Part shown: in pieces, positions 1-7,010 of the stretch
Numbering within the stretch: position 1 is the first letter of the stretch
How the letters are laid out: the number at the start of each line of letters is the position of its first letter
The notes under the pieces: model-generated
What the model was told of the DNA's origin: nothing
Database searches by the model: none
What the model saw: only the letters and a program-made list of their open reading frames with translations
Source of the DNA: a bacterium
GTDB lineage: Bacteria > Planctomycetota > UBA1135 > UBA2386
Direction: 5' to 3'
Assembly (NCBI GenBank): GCA_011051855.1
Contig: DRKG01000235.1
Coordinates: 1 to 10,730 of the forward strand
Length of the DNA stretch: 10,730 nt
Program-made: the position numbers and the translations under genes

Positions 1-1107
1 CGAATCGCGCGCGGGCACCGCGATCAGGTCGGCCCGGCCGCCCCGCCGCAGGCGGCCGAACGGCCCCGACAGAGCCCGGCCGCCGTGGATCGTCGCCATC
101 GCGAACAACTGGGTCGGCGACAGGGTGGGCCACATGACCGCCGCCCGGGTGAGTTCCTGGCGCAGCGACAGGGCCGTGTTGCTCGCTCGCGAATCCGTCC
201 CCAGCGCCACCGGAATGCCGCGCGCGAGCCACGCCGGCACGTCCGGCGGAGTGCGGCCGAAGTATTCGATCGTGCCGGGGCATACCACCACACAGGCCCC
301 GGCCGCGGCGATGCGCGCCGCGTCCCCGCGTTCGAGTTCCTGGCAGTGCACGAGCAGGCTACGCGGCCCGAGCACCGCGAGCCGCTGCAGCCAACGCACG
401 GCGCCCGTGCCCGGTGCGCGATGGCCGTCGGGCAACTTGCCGAGACGCGCCAACAGGTCGCGGAACGGACCGCCGCCGGTGTGCAAGAACTCCTGTTCCT
501 CCGGCAGTTCCGCGCAGTGGATCGCCAGGTGACGGGTGCGACGCGCCGCCGCTTGCAGCAGTTCGCCGGACACCGAATACGGCGCGTGCGGGGACAATCC
601 GGGCAGCATGCTGCCGGCCTCGCACGGCCAGCGTTCGTCGACCATGCGGCGGGCGGCCCCCCGCCCCAGGTCGAACCCGGTCAGCTCGCGGTAGCAGCGC
701 CCCGCCAGCGGCGTCCTCGCCGTCGCCGCCGGGGTCTGCCCGGTCGAATCGATCTCCCCCACCGCCGTCACACCGTCGCCGAGCAGTTCGCGCATCGCCT
801 CGGCCGCCGCCCTCCGCTGCTCGCGCGCGGTCTGCCCGGCGCGCGACCGCATCACCGCCGAAACCCAGGGCAGGAACCGCCGTTCCGCCGGCTCGAGCGC
901 GGGCAGTTGCAGGTGCGCGTGCGCGTTGACCAGCCCGGGCATCACGGCGACGTTTCGGATCCGCTGCCGCCGCGCTCGGCGGATCGAAACCACGCGCCCG
1001 CCGGCGTCCCAGGCGATCACGCCTGGGGCCAGGATCCGTCCGTCGCCGGGGACCACGTAGCGGGCGGCGATCGCTCGCGCGGCGCGCGGGGGAGCGGATC
1101 GGGTCAC
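1..1107 (-). CDS. ATZ/TRZ-type metal-dependent amidohydrolase (C-terminus cut by window edge)
   Basis: Cytosolic amidohydrolase-superfamily enzyme of the chlorohydrolase/deaminase type, which hydrolyses amino or chloro groups on heterocycles such as purine-like or triazine rings. 369 codons are visible and the frame is still open at base 1. Visible motifs fit the metal-site pattern of the family: PGLVNAHAH (His63, His65) at the end of strand 1; SPHAPYSV (His174); IHCAELPEE (His197, Glu200); LVHCQEL (His254); and GTDSRASN (Asp305). The C-terminal GRADLIAVPA matches the composite beta-domain that closes these proteins, so only a short tail is probably missing. The GTG at 1107 is the only usable start after the in-frame stop of the preceding gene; no clear Shine-Dalgarno sequence precedes it. 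It lies 27 bp behind the second lipoprotein gene and is probably co-transcribed. The substrate cannot be told. SAH/guanine-type or aminofutalosine-type deamination are possibilities, not conclusions. The family call is firm. Confidence 0.9.
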   Translation of the reverse strand, partial: MTRSAPPRAARAIAARYVVPGDGRILAPGVIAWDAGGRVVSIRRARRQRIRNVAVMPGLVNAHAHLQLPALEPAERRFLPWVSAVMRSRAGQTAREQRRAAAEAMRELLGDGVTAVGEIDSTGQTPAATARTPLAGRCYRELTGFDLGRGAARRMVDERWPCEAGSMLPGLSPHAPYSVSGELLQAAARRTRHLAIHCAELPEEQEFLHTGGGPFRDLLARLGKLPDGHRAPGTGAVRWLQRLAVLGPRSLLVHCQELERGDAARIAAAGACVVVCPGTIEYFGRTPPDVPAWLARGIPVALGTDSRASNTALSLRQELTRAAVMWPTLSPTQLFAMATIHGGRALSGPFGRLRRGGRADLIAVPARDS

Positions 1108-1134
1108 GGCCGGACGGCGCTCGCGGCCGCCCGC

Positions 1135-3837
1135 TCAGGTCTGGGCGAAGACCCGCAGGCCTCGCACCACCATGTCGGGGAACATGGCGCGGTTGTAGGT
1201 CATCGTAAACCGGAAGCCGGTCACCGAGTCGAGGCTGATGCCCTGACCGCCACCCGAGCCGATGCCCGGGCGCCACGGACCGACCGAACCTTCGACCGGC
1301 TCGGTGCCGGCCTGATTCAGGTTGGCGCCCTGGAACTGAATCACGACCGGCAACGTGACCGGGCCGTTGGGCTCGTAGGCCTGCTGCGTTCCCGGCTCAC
1401 CCGAGTCGGTGTAGGTGATGTCGATCGTGCCGTCGCCGTCGGTGTCGACGTCGAGCTCGTAACGCAGCCACGTCGGCGGGAAGATCAACTGCGTCGTGTA
1501 CCACTTCGACGTGTCGCCGGACAGGTCGTCGCGATCGAGCAGCGTCCCGCCGTTCTTGGACGGCTCGAAGGCCGGGATGCCCGAACCGCCGAACGACAGG
1601 TTGCCGGCGGCCTCGAGGCGGTAGAAGCCCGGCGAACCGTCGCCACCACCACCCGTCATGTTGAGCAGGTTGTTGGTGATGAAGCCGTTGGTGCACCCGT
1701 GGCCCCCGCTGGTGTCCGCCAGGCCGGCAAACGACAGGTCGCGCCCGGACTGCAGCAGGAACGAACCTCCCGAGCCGGCACCACCGGGCGACGAGATGCC
1801 GTACTGGCCGTTGCCCGGCGTCGAGCCCGGGTTGTCGCCGTTGATGATGACGCCGGACCCGCCGATGGATTGCAGCACGGCGGTCGCGCCGACGACGAGG
1901 TCGCCGCCCGCACGCACCGCAAAGGTGCCACCGCCGCCCGTACCGGCGTGGCCGGCCATCCACTTCTCGAGCGCAGCGCCGATGGCCAGCAGGCCGTATC
2001 CGTGGCTGCCGCCGCCGCCGCCGCCCGAGCCGCCGACCATGAAGTGGTCGAGCGACGAGTAGTTCGCCGGCGGGTTGACCGGCGGGTAGGGCATCAGATC
2101 GAACATCGCCCCGCCGGGCACGGTCGGTTCGCTGACGATCGTCAACGACATCGCGTGCTGGGGCGTGGCCGCCTGGCCGCCCTGCGACGAGAAGCCACCG
2201 CCGGCACCACCCGTGCTGAAGTAGCCGCAGTAGATGTTCTGGAGCAGCGGCACCGGCGTCCCCCAGACGCCCGATGCGGGCGTCATCACGCTGCCCGCCC
2301 CGCCGGTGCCCAAGGTGTTGCCGGCGTAGGCGTGTCCGGCAGCCAGACGCACGTCCTGGCCGGGCTGCCCTTCGGTGAGGTTGATGCCGTTCTGGAAGAT
2401 CGGGCCGGTGTTGTCACCCTCCCGGCCGCCGTTGCCGCCGCGCCCACCGCCGGGCCCGCCGGAGGTCCCCTGCTGGCCGAGGCCGCCCGGGTTGTTCCGC
2501 GCGTTGAACGCCGAGATCTCCATACCCGCGGCGGGGCCGTTCGAGACGGTGACGCCCGGCAGGGACACGCCGTTGACCTCGATGCGCCCCTGGATGTCGC
2601 AGCGGCCGCGCACGTGGAACACCGGCGGGTTCGGGCCGACGATGCGCAGGGTGGTCGTCTCCGGAATCACCATGTCGGTGAAGAAGAAGCGGCCGTCGAG
2701 CACTTCGTACTGCTGACCGGTCAGCGACTGCGTCGCGGGAATGATGACGCTGCTCGTATCCCACACGTAAACGCCGTTGCCGAGCGCGGTGCCGATGGCG
2801 GCGTCAAATGAGCCGTGGCGACCATCCCCGCCGATCAGGCCGGGACGCGCACCCGGGCCCTGCACACCACCCCAGACGCCGCCCGACACCAGCGCCTCCT
2901 GGTTGGTGTCGTCGGCAAACGTCTCGGTGATCGTGATCGGCGTCGAAACACCGGCCTCGGTCAGGATCACGAACTTGGCCGGAACCGCCGAACGGCCGGA
3001 CAGATCGCGCAGGTCGGCGGTGACGCGCACCGTCAGGCACGAGTTGCCGGGCAACTGCACCGACGGCTGGTAGGTGACGACGGTCACCTCGGTCGAGCCG
3101 ACCAGTTCCGTCGACAGTTGCGGTACGCCTTCCAGCGCGATGCCCTCGGCCTCGCTGTCACACAGGCCACTGGGCAACGTGCCGCGCAACACGACGCGGA
3201 TCGGCGAAGCCTCGCTGAGCGGCACCTGCAGCGGCGTCGTGTCGATCAGCTCCGAGAACCGCAACACGATCGTCGGGTTGACCGGAGCACCGACCAGCGT
3301 GGTCGGCGAAACCAATTCGACGGTCGGCGGTTGCTGGTCCTCGTCCTGGATGCCGAGCGACGCCACCACCGTGCAGGTGAACTCCGACGACAGGCCGTCG
3401 CCGGCCAGATTGGTCACGCTCTGCGCGATCGAGTTGCCGCCGGCGAGGGTGATGATGTAGGTCTCGTTGCGCTGGAAACCGAACGAGCTGACCCCGTTGA
3501 CCGTCGATACCTTCGGCACGAACGTCACCACGTTGCCGCTGACTTCGAAGTCACCGTCGGGGGCCACGCCGGTAGCGGTGCGGATCGAGATGCTCGAGCC
3601 GTTGACCGAGGTCGGATCGACCGCGTCGGAGAACTTGAAGCGCAGGCGCTGGTTCTCGGCGATCTCGGTGACCGAACAGCCGTTGCTGGTGCACCCGAGG
3701 TCGCAACTGACGATGCAGAAGGCCTGGCCACCCAGGCAACGAACGCGCAGCGACGAGGTGTCGCTCAAGCCGCCGCCGCCACAACCGGCGAACGCCAGCA
3801 GGCCGGCGAAAAGGAGAGAGGAAAGGGCGTAGCGCAT
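1135..3837 (-). CDS. Gly-rich Ig-like surface lipoprotein, copy 2 of tandem pair
   Basis: Predicted secreted lipoprotein of 900 aa; function unknown, probably a cell-surface structural or adhesive protein. The start at 3837 is chosen because it opens a classic signal peptide: MRYAL, a hydrophobic stretch, then AFAGC with Cys19 as the lipid-modified residue. Phe at -3 of the lipobox is atypical. The reading frame extends 55 codons further up, but that part is Arg/His-rich and overlaps the end of the previous gene. Layout: Cys cluster C41-x3-C45-x3-C49-x4-C54; SbsA-type Ig-like domain about 56-162 (FSDAVDPTSVNGSSI); second Ig-like domain about 187-293 (RFSELIDTTPL); linker with GGDGRHG; Gly-rich body about 449-740 including a run of six Gly (605-610); C-terminal domain about 768-900 with a calcium-loop-like DTDGDGTID (798-806). 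It aligns end to end with the gene 20 bp upstream, so the pair arose by duplication. No Shine-Dalgarno sequence is seen; translation may be coupled. Confidence 0.85.
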   Translation of the reverse strand: MRYALSSLLFAGLLAFAGCGGGGLSDTSSLRVRCLGGQAFCIVSCDLGCTSNGCSVTEIAENQRLRFKFSDAVDPTSVNGSSISIRTATGVAPDGDFEVSGNVVTFVPKVSTVNGVSSFGFQRNETYIITLAGGNSIAQSVTNLAGDGLSSEFTCTVVASLGIQDEDQQPPTVELVSPTTLVGAPVNPTIVLRFSELIDTTPLQVPLSEASPIRVVLRGTLPSGLCDSEAEGIALEGVPQLSTELVGSTEVTVVTYQPSVQLPGNSCLTVRVTADLRDLSGRSAVPAKFVILTEAGVSTPITITETFADDTNQEALVSGGVWGGVQGPGARPGLIGGDGRHGSFDAAIGTALGNGVYVWDTSSVIIPATQSLTGQQYEVLDGRFFFTDMVIPETTTLRIVGPNPPVFHVRGRCDIQGRIEVNGVSLPGVTVSNGPAAGMEISAFNARNNPGGLGQQGTSGGPGGGRGGNGGREGDNTGPIFQNGINLTEGQPGQDVRLAAGHAYAGNTLGTGGAGSVMTPASGVWGTPVPLLQNIYCGYFSTGGAGGGFSSQGGQAATPQHAMSLTIVSEPTVPGGAMFDLMPYPPVNPPANYSSLDHFMVGGSGGGGGGSHGYGLLAIGAALEKWMAGHAGTGGGGTFAVRAGGDLVVGATAVLQSIGGSGVIINGDNPGSTPGNGQYGISSPGGAGSGGSFLLQSGRDLSFAGLADTSGGHGCTNGFITNNLLNMTGGGGDGSPGFYRLEAAGNLSFGGSGIPAFEPSKNGGTLLDRDDLSGDTSKWYTTQLIFPPTWLRYELDVDTDGDGTIDITYTDSGEPGTQQAYEPNGPVTLPVVIQFQGANLNQAGTEPVEGSVGPWRPGIGSGGGQGISLDSVTGFRFTMTYNRAMFPDMVVRGLRVFAQT

Positions 3838-3857
3838 GACGAAACCGAAGAGGACGA

Positions 3858-6527
3858 TCAGTTGCGGTAGACGACGACGAGGCGCTCGATGGTGACGGTG
3901 GTCGCCAGCGTGCGATCGAAGAACAACATGAAGCGATAGCCGTTGAGGCCATCCGAGGCGATGCCGATCTGGCCGGCGCTGCTGCGCACCGACGTGCGCC
4001 ACGGCCGCAGTTCGAGCACCTCACCGGTCGAGACGTCGAGGTTGGCCGCCTGCCACAGCGCGCGCACCGGCGAGCCGACGGTCGCCTCGGTGGTCGACAC
4101 CGCCGGGTCATCGCTGAACACGGTCGGCACGCCGTCGACGGTCGCCTCGATCTCGTAGCGGGCGAAGTCGGGGCCGAAGATCAGGCCGGTCGAGTAGAAC
4201 TTCGACCGCATGCTGACCAGGTCGTCGGTCTCGACCAACTGGCCGACGTTCGACGCCGTCGCCGCCGGGACCATCGTCGACAGCTCGGTCAGAGCCGGCG
4301 TGGCCGGCGTCTCGAGACGCACGAAGCCGGGCGCACCGTCGCCACCCTGGATCACGATCACACCCGAGTTCGGGAAGATGCCGGTCGACCCCTGCCGCTG
4401 GAAGAAGCCGCCCGCACCACCGCTGACGTCGATGGCGCCGGTCAGCTCGACCGACCCGCCCGACTGCAGCACGATCGAGCCACCCGAACCGCCGCCGCCC
4501 GGCGCGACCTGCGCGCTCGCCGAGGTACCGACGTAGTCCTTGGCACTGCCGCCGATCGCCAGCAAGCGACCCGACGGCCCCAGGCGCAGCGAACCGCCGG
4601 CCCGCAGCGCGAACGCACCCGCGCCGCCGCCACCGCCGGCACCCGAGGCCCACGACTGCGCCAGGCTCAGCGACAAGGAACAGTTGCTGGCGGCGCCGCC
4701 GCCGCCCGAACCGGGCACCAGGAAGTGCAGCGAACTGCGCTGTTCGCCGGTCGCCGGCGGGAACGGGAACAAGGTCAGCGCGTTGCCACCCGGCGCCGGC
4801 GGCCCCATGTAGGACGCCATGTTCGGCACTGGCGTCGTCGTGCCACCGGTGAAGATGCCGTTCACCTGCCCCTGACCACCGGGGGTGAACAGGCCGCCGC
4901 CGCTGCCGCCGGCCGCGGCCGACAGGCAGTACATCAGGCCCACCGGCGGCATCTGGCCGAACTGCTGGTCGGCGTTCAGGCCGGAGGCGGGGTAGAGGTC
5001 GGATCCGCGCCCGCCGGTGCCGACCTCGCTACCGAGGTAGCCGTGCCCGGCAACCAGGCCGGCGTCCCCACCGTCGCGGCCGTTGTACTGCCCCGTGCCC
5101 GGACCGACGCCCTGGCAGCGGTCGCCGCCCTGGCCGCCGTCACCGGCACCGATGCCACCGAGACCGCCCATCTGGCCGGTCGGCTGGGTGGCCACGTGGG
5201 AGGCCGTCACCGACTGGCCGTTGACCTCGATGTCTCCGAGGATGTCGCAGCGGCCGGCGACCGTGATCACCGGCGGCACGTTGCCGACGAAGCGCAGCCG
5301 CTCGTCGGCGGCCAACACGAACGTCGAGAAGAAGTAGCGGCCGTCGGTGACGGCGATCGACGAGCCGGTGGTCGTGTTGGCCGCCGGGATGACCGTGTTG
5401 TTGACGTTCAGCTCGTAGACGCGCTTGCCGTCGACGAACGTGTCGGTGTCGAACGCAAGGTCGGTGGTGAACTCGCCGTGCCGGCCGTCGCCGCCGATCT
5501 GGGCGAACGTGGCCACACCGCCGGCCCAGGTGCCCGCGGAAGCGTCGACGTCGAGGTTGTCGGCGTTGTCGAACTCCTCGACGATCTCGAAGTCGGCGAG
5601 CTGCACGATCTCGGTCTGGAACACGAACACCTGCGGCTGCGCCGGCGTGCCCGACAGGTCGGTGACCCCATCGGTGACACTGACCTCGACGCAGACGTTG
5701 CCGGGCAACAACTGCGACGGCACGAAGTTCAGCACCGACACGCCGCGGGCGGCGTCGTAGGTGAGCGACTGGGTGCCGGCCAGCGTCTGCGGCTGGGAGT
5801 TCGGATCGCACTCGAAGCCGCCGTTGCCGTCGTCGCGCGTGCGGCGCACGGTGAACGCGACCGGACTCTGGGTCCCGGTCAGGAACGGCGTGGCGTCGAT
5901 CAGCTCGTTGAACTCGATCTGGATCTGGGTGTCGCGCGGCGCAGCACCGAGCTGCGACGAGGACGGCACCACCAGCGAAGCCGCCGGCGGCACGCCGTTG
6001 AGGTCGACGATGCCGAGGCTCGACTGCAGCGTGCAGGTCAGGGTCTGGCCGAACGGCTTGCCAGAAGTGCTGCGCACGACCGCCGGTTGGTTGTCACCGC
6101 CGATGATCGTCATCGTGTAGGTCTCACCGGTGGTGAACCCGAAGAACGTCTGGCCGCCGGAGATCGACAGCGTCGGCACGAACTCGACCCGCGGCCCGTT
6201 GACGAAGAACTCGCCCACCGGCTCGTCGCCGCTCGGGGTGCGGAAGCGGATCGACCCGGAGTTCACCGAGTTCGGGTCCACGTCCTCGCTGAACACGAGG
6301 ATGATGATCTGGTTCTGCGCGATGTCGGTCTGGGCGCATCCGATCGTCGAGCAGCCGAGGTTGCAGCTCTGCAGACACAGCACCCGCGAGCCGTCGCCGT
6401 TGCTGGGCAAGCCGCTGCAGTCGAAGCCGGTGCTGCCGACGGTGCCGCTGCCGCCCGAACAACCGCCGAGTACGAGCGCTAGCAGAGCAACGAGGAGTGC
6501 GATTCGGGTCCGTACACCAACGATCAT
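3858..6527 (-). CDS. Gly-rich Ig-like surface lipoprotein, copy 1 of tandem pair
   Basis: Predicted secreted lipoprotein of 889 aa, first gene of the leftward block; function unknown. The start at 6527 is supported by a GGAG ribosome site 5 nt upstream and by a good lipoprotein signal: MIVGVRTR, a hydrophobic core, then LGGC with Cys23 lipidated. Ser at +2 argues against inner-membrane retention if the E. coli Lol rule applies. Layout: Cys cluster C51-x3-C55-x3-C59-x4-C64; Ig-like domain about 66-173 (FSEDVDPNSVNSGSI); second Ig-like domain about 198-305 (EFNELIDATPF); GGDGRHG motif near 345-351; RCDILGDIEVNG (426-437); Gly-rich body about 451-738 with strand-like GSIVLQSGGSVELTGAIDVSGG; C-terminal domain about 762-889. 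The short hydrophobic strands between Gly clusters suggest a beta-helix-like solenoid, which is inference. The calcium-loop motif of copy 2 is absent here. Alternative upstream starts exist in frame, but they lack a signal peptide and fall in the intergenic region. Confidence 0.87.
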   Translation of the reverse strand: MIVGVRTRIALLVALLALVLGGCSGGSGTVGSTGFDCSGLPSNGDGSRVLCLQSCNLGCSTIGCAQTDIAQNQIIILVFSEDVDPNSVNSGSIRFRTPSGDEPVGEFFVNGPRVEFVPTLSISGGQTFFGFTTGETYTMTIIGGDNQPAVVRSTSGKPFGQTLTCTLQSSLGIVDLNGVPPAASLVVPSSSQLGAAPRDTQIQIEFNELIDATPFLTGTQSPVAFTVRRTRDDGNGGFECDPNSQPQTLAGTQSLTYDAARGVSVLNFVPSQLLPGNVCVEVSVTDGVTDLSGTPAQPQVFVFQTEIVQLADFEIVEEFDNADNLDVDASAGTWAGGVATFAQIGGDGRHGEFTTDLAFDTDTFVDGKRVYELNVNNTVIPAANTTTGSSIAVTDGRYFFSTFVLAADERLRFVGNVPPVITVAGRCDILGDIEVNGQSVTASHVATQPTGQMGGLGGIGAGDGGQGGDRCQGVGPGTGQYNGRDGGDAGLVAGHGYLGSEVGTGGRGSDLYPASGLNADQQFGQMPPVGLMYCLSAAAGGSGGGLFTPGGQGQVNGIFTGGTTTPVPNMASYMGPPAPGGNALTLFPFPPATGEQRSSLHFLVPGSGGGGAASNCSLSLSLAQSWASGAGGGGGAGAFALRAGGSLRLGPSGRLLAIGGSAKDYVGTSASAQVAPGGGGSGGSIVLQSGGSVELTGAIDVSGGAGGFFQRQGSTGIFPNSGVIVIQGGDGAPGFVRLETPATPALTELSTMVPAATASNVGQLVETDDLVSMRSKFYSTGLIFGPDFARYEIEATVDGVPTVFSDDPAVSTTEATVGSPVRALWQAANLDVSTGEVLELRPWRTSVRSSAGQIGIASDGLNGYRFMLFFDRTLATTVTIERLVVVYRN

Positions 6528-6532
6528 GTTTG

Positions 6533-6536
6533 CTCC
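6533..6536 (-). promoter_or_regulatory. Ribosome binding site of lipoprotein copy 1
   Basis: GGAG on the minus strand, 5 nt (CAAAC) before the ATG at 6527. It decides the start over the longer in-frame option reaching 6767. Confidence 0.7.
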
Positions 6537-6554
6537 GTGGAGAGAACTGGCGGA

Positions 6555-6565
6555 CTCAGGCTGAG
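6555..6565. repeat. Short palindrome CTCAG-G-CTGAG
   Basis: Perfect 5-bp arms around one central base, 28-38 bp upstream of the lipoprotein start. It could be an operator half or part of the 5' leader; it is short enough to be chance. Confidence 0.3.
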
Positions 6566-6588
6566 GGGTAGTCGGGGAGAAGTCAGGC

Positions 6589-6614
6589 CGCACCCGCACA
6601 GCCGCGCGGGTGCG
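6589..6614. promoter_or_regulatory. Inverted repeat IR1 upstream of the lipoprotein operon
   Basis: Perfect 9-bp arms CGCACCCGC and GCGGGTGCG around an 8-nt loop. The outer 7-mer pair CGCACCC-N12-GGGTGCG recurs inside out at 6923-6948. It lies 61 bp upstream of the lipoprotein start, so it could be an operator or a leader-RNA hairpin. No T-tract follows on either strand, so it is not a typical terminator. Confidence 0.5.
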
Positions 6615-6922
6615 CGATGCGGAGGAGACCCGTGCACTGGCATTCGCTGTGGCGACCGAGAGGGGGAACCGGAAGCCTCGGGGACGAGGGCGCAGATCGA
6701 GCAAGGAAACCATACCGCAGGAGTTGCTGCAAGGTCGGCCTGCGCCGACGGATGGAGAAGCTGACAAGGGGGCTCAGAGTACTGTCGACAATTACCATGC
6801 CGCCCCTCAAGGATCGACGACGACGACGCGGCCGCGGCCACCAAGCCCCCATCCCGCCGCCACTTGCGTTCACGGCCACGGACCCGCGGCGAGCACCGCC
6901 GAGGCGTTCGGGACCGCTCGCA
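6615..6922. other. Non-coding intergenic stretch with small hairpins
   Basis: No convincing gene: the frames open here on either strand have low-complexity, Arg/Pro/Ser-rich products without recognisable motifs. What can be seen: a hairpin CCTCG-GGGA-CGAGG at 6676-6689; a hairpin GTCGGC-CTGC-GCCGAC at 6734-6749; a locally AT-richer patch at about 6777-6800 containing the palindrome TGTCGACA (6783-6790); four CGA triplets at 6815-6826; and the palindrome GGCCGCGGCC at 6830-6839. Promoters for both flanking genes should lie in this divergent region, but I could not identify a convincing -35/-10 pair. A structured leader or small RNA is possible but unproven. Confidence 0.5.
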
Positions 6923-6948
6923 GGGTGCGCGGTTTCGCATGCGCACCC
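6923..6948. promoter_or_regulatory. Inverted repeat IR2 upstream of the HEAT-like gene
   Basis: Perfect 8-bp arms GGGTGCGC and GCGCACCC around a 10-nt loop. It uses the same 7-mer pair as IR1 with the same 12-nt gap (GGGTGCG-N12-CGCACCC), and sits 62 bp upstream of the ATG at 7011. A second small hairpin, CCGC-TCGC-GCGG, follows directly at 6949-6960. Operator or leader hairpin are the likely readings. Confidence 0.5.
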
Positions 6949-7010
6949 CCGCTCGCGCGGGAACGAACCCCTGGTGACGTAACCGCCCGACGGCCATAAC
7001 GTTTGCCACG

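Noticed and set aside
2008..2025. Six GCC triplets resembling a microsatellite
   Set aside because: They encode the Gly6 run within the Gly-rich body of lipoprotein copy 2, so ordinary coding explains them; length changes would stay in frame.
85..2811. 908-codon open frame on the plus strand
   Set aside because: It lies antisense to the amidohydrolase and lipoprotein copy 2, both supported by motifs. The product is Arg/His/Val/Gly-rich without any domain, as expected from high-GC shadow frames.
2815..3870. 351-codon plus-strand frame
   Set aside because: Shadow of lipoprotein copy 2; Arg-rich and without domains.
4725..6482. 585-codon open frame on the plus strand
   Set aside because: Antisense to lipoprotein copy 1, with low-complexity Arg/Val/Ala/His composition and no recognisable motif.
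6830..6839. GGCCGCGGCC palindrome as a possible operator
   Set aside because: A GC-only palindrome of this length is common in such GC-rich DNA, and nothing else supports a role.
6972..7000. TGGTGA-N17-CATAAC as a sigma70-like promoter for the HEAT-like gene
   Set aside because: The match to the -35 consensus is only about half, and the implied transcript would be nearly leaderless; too weak to annotate.
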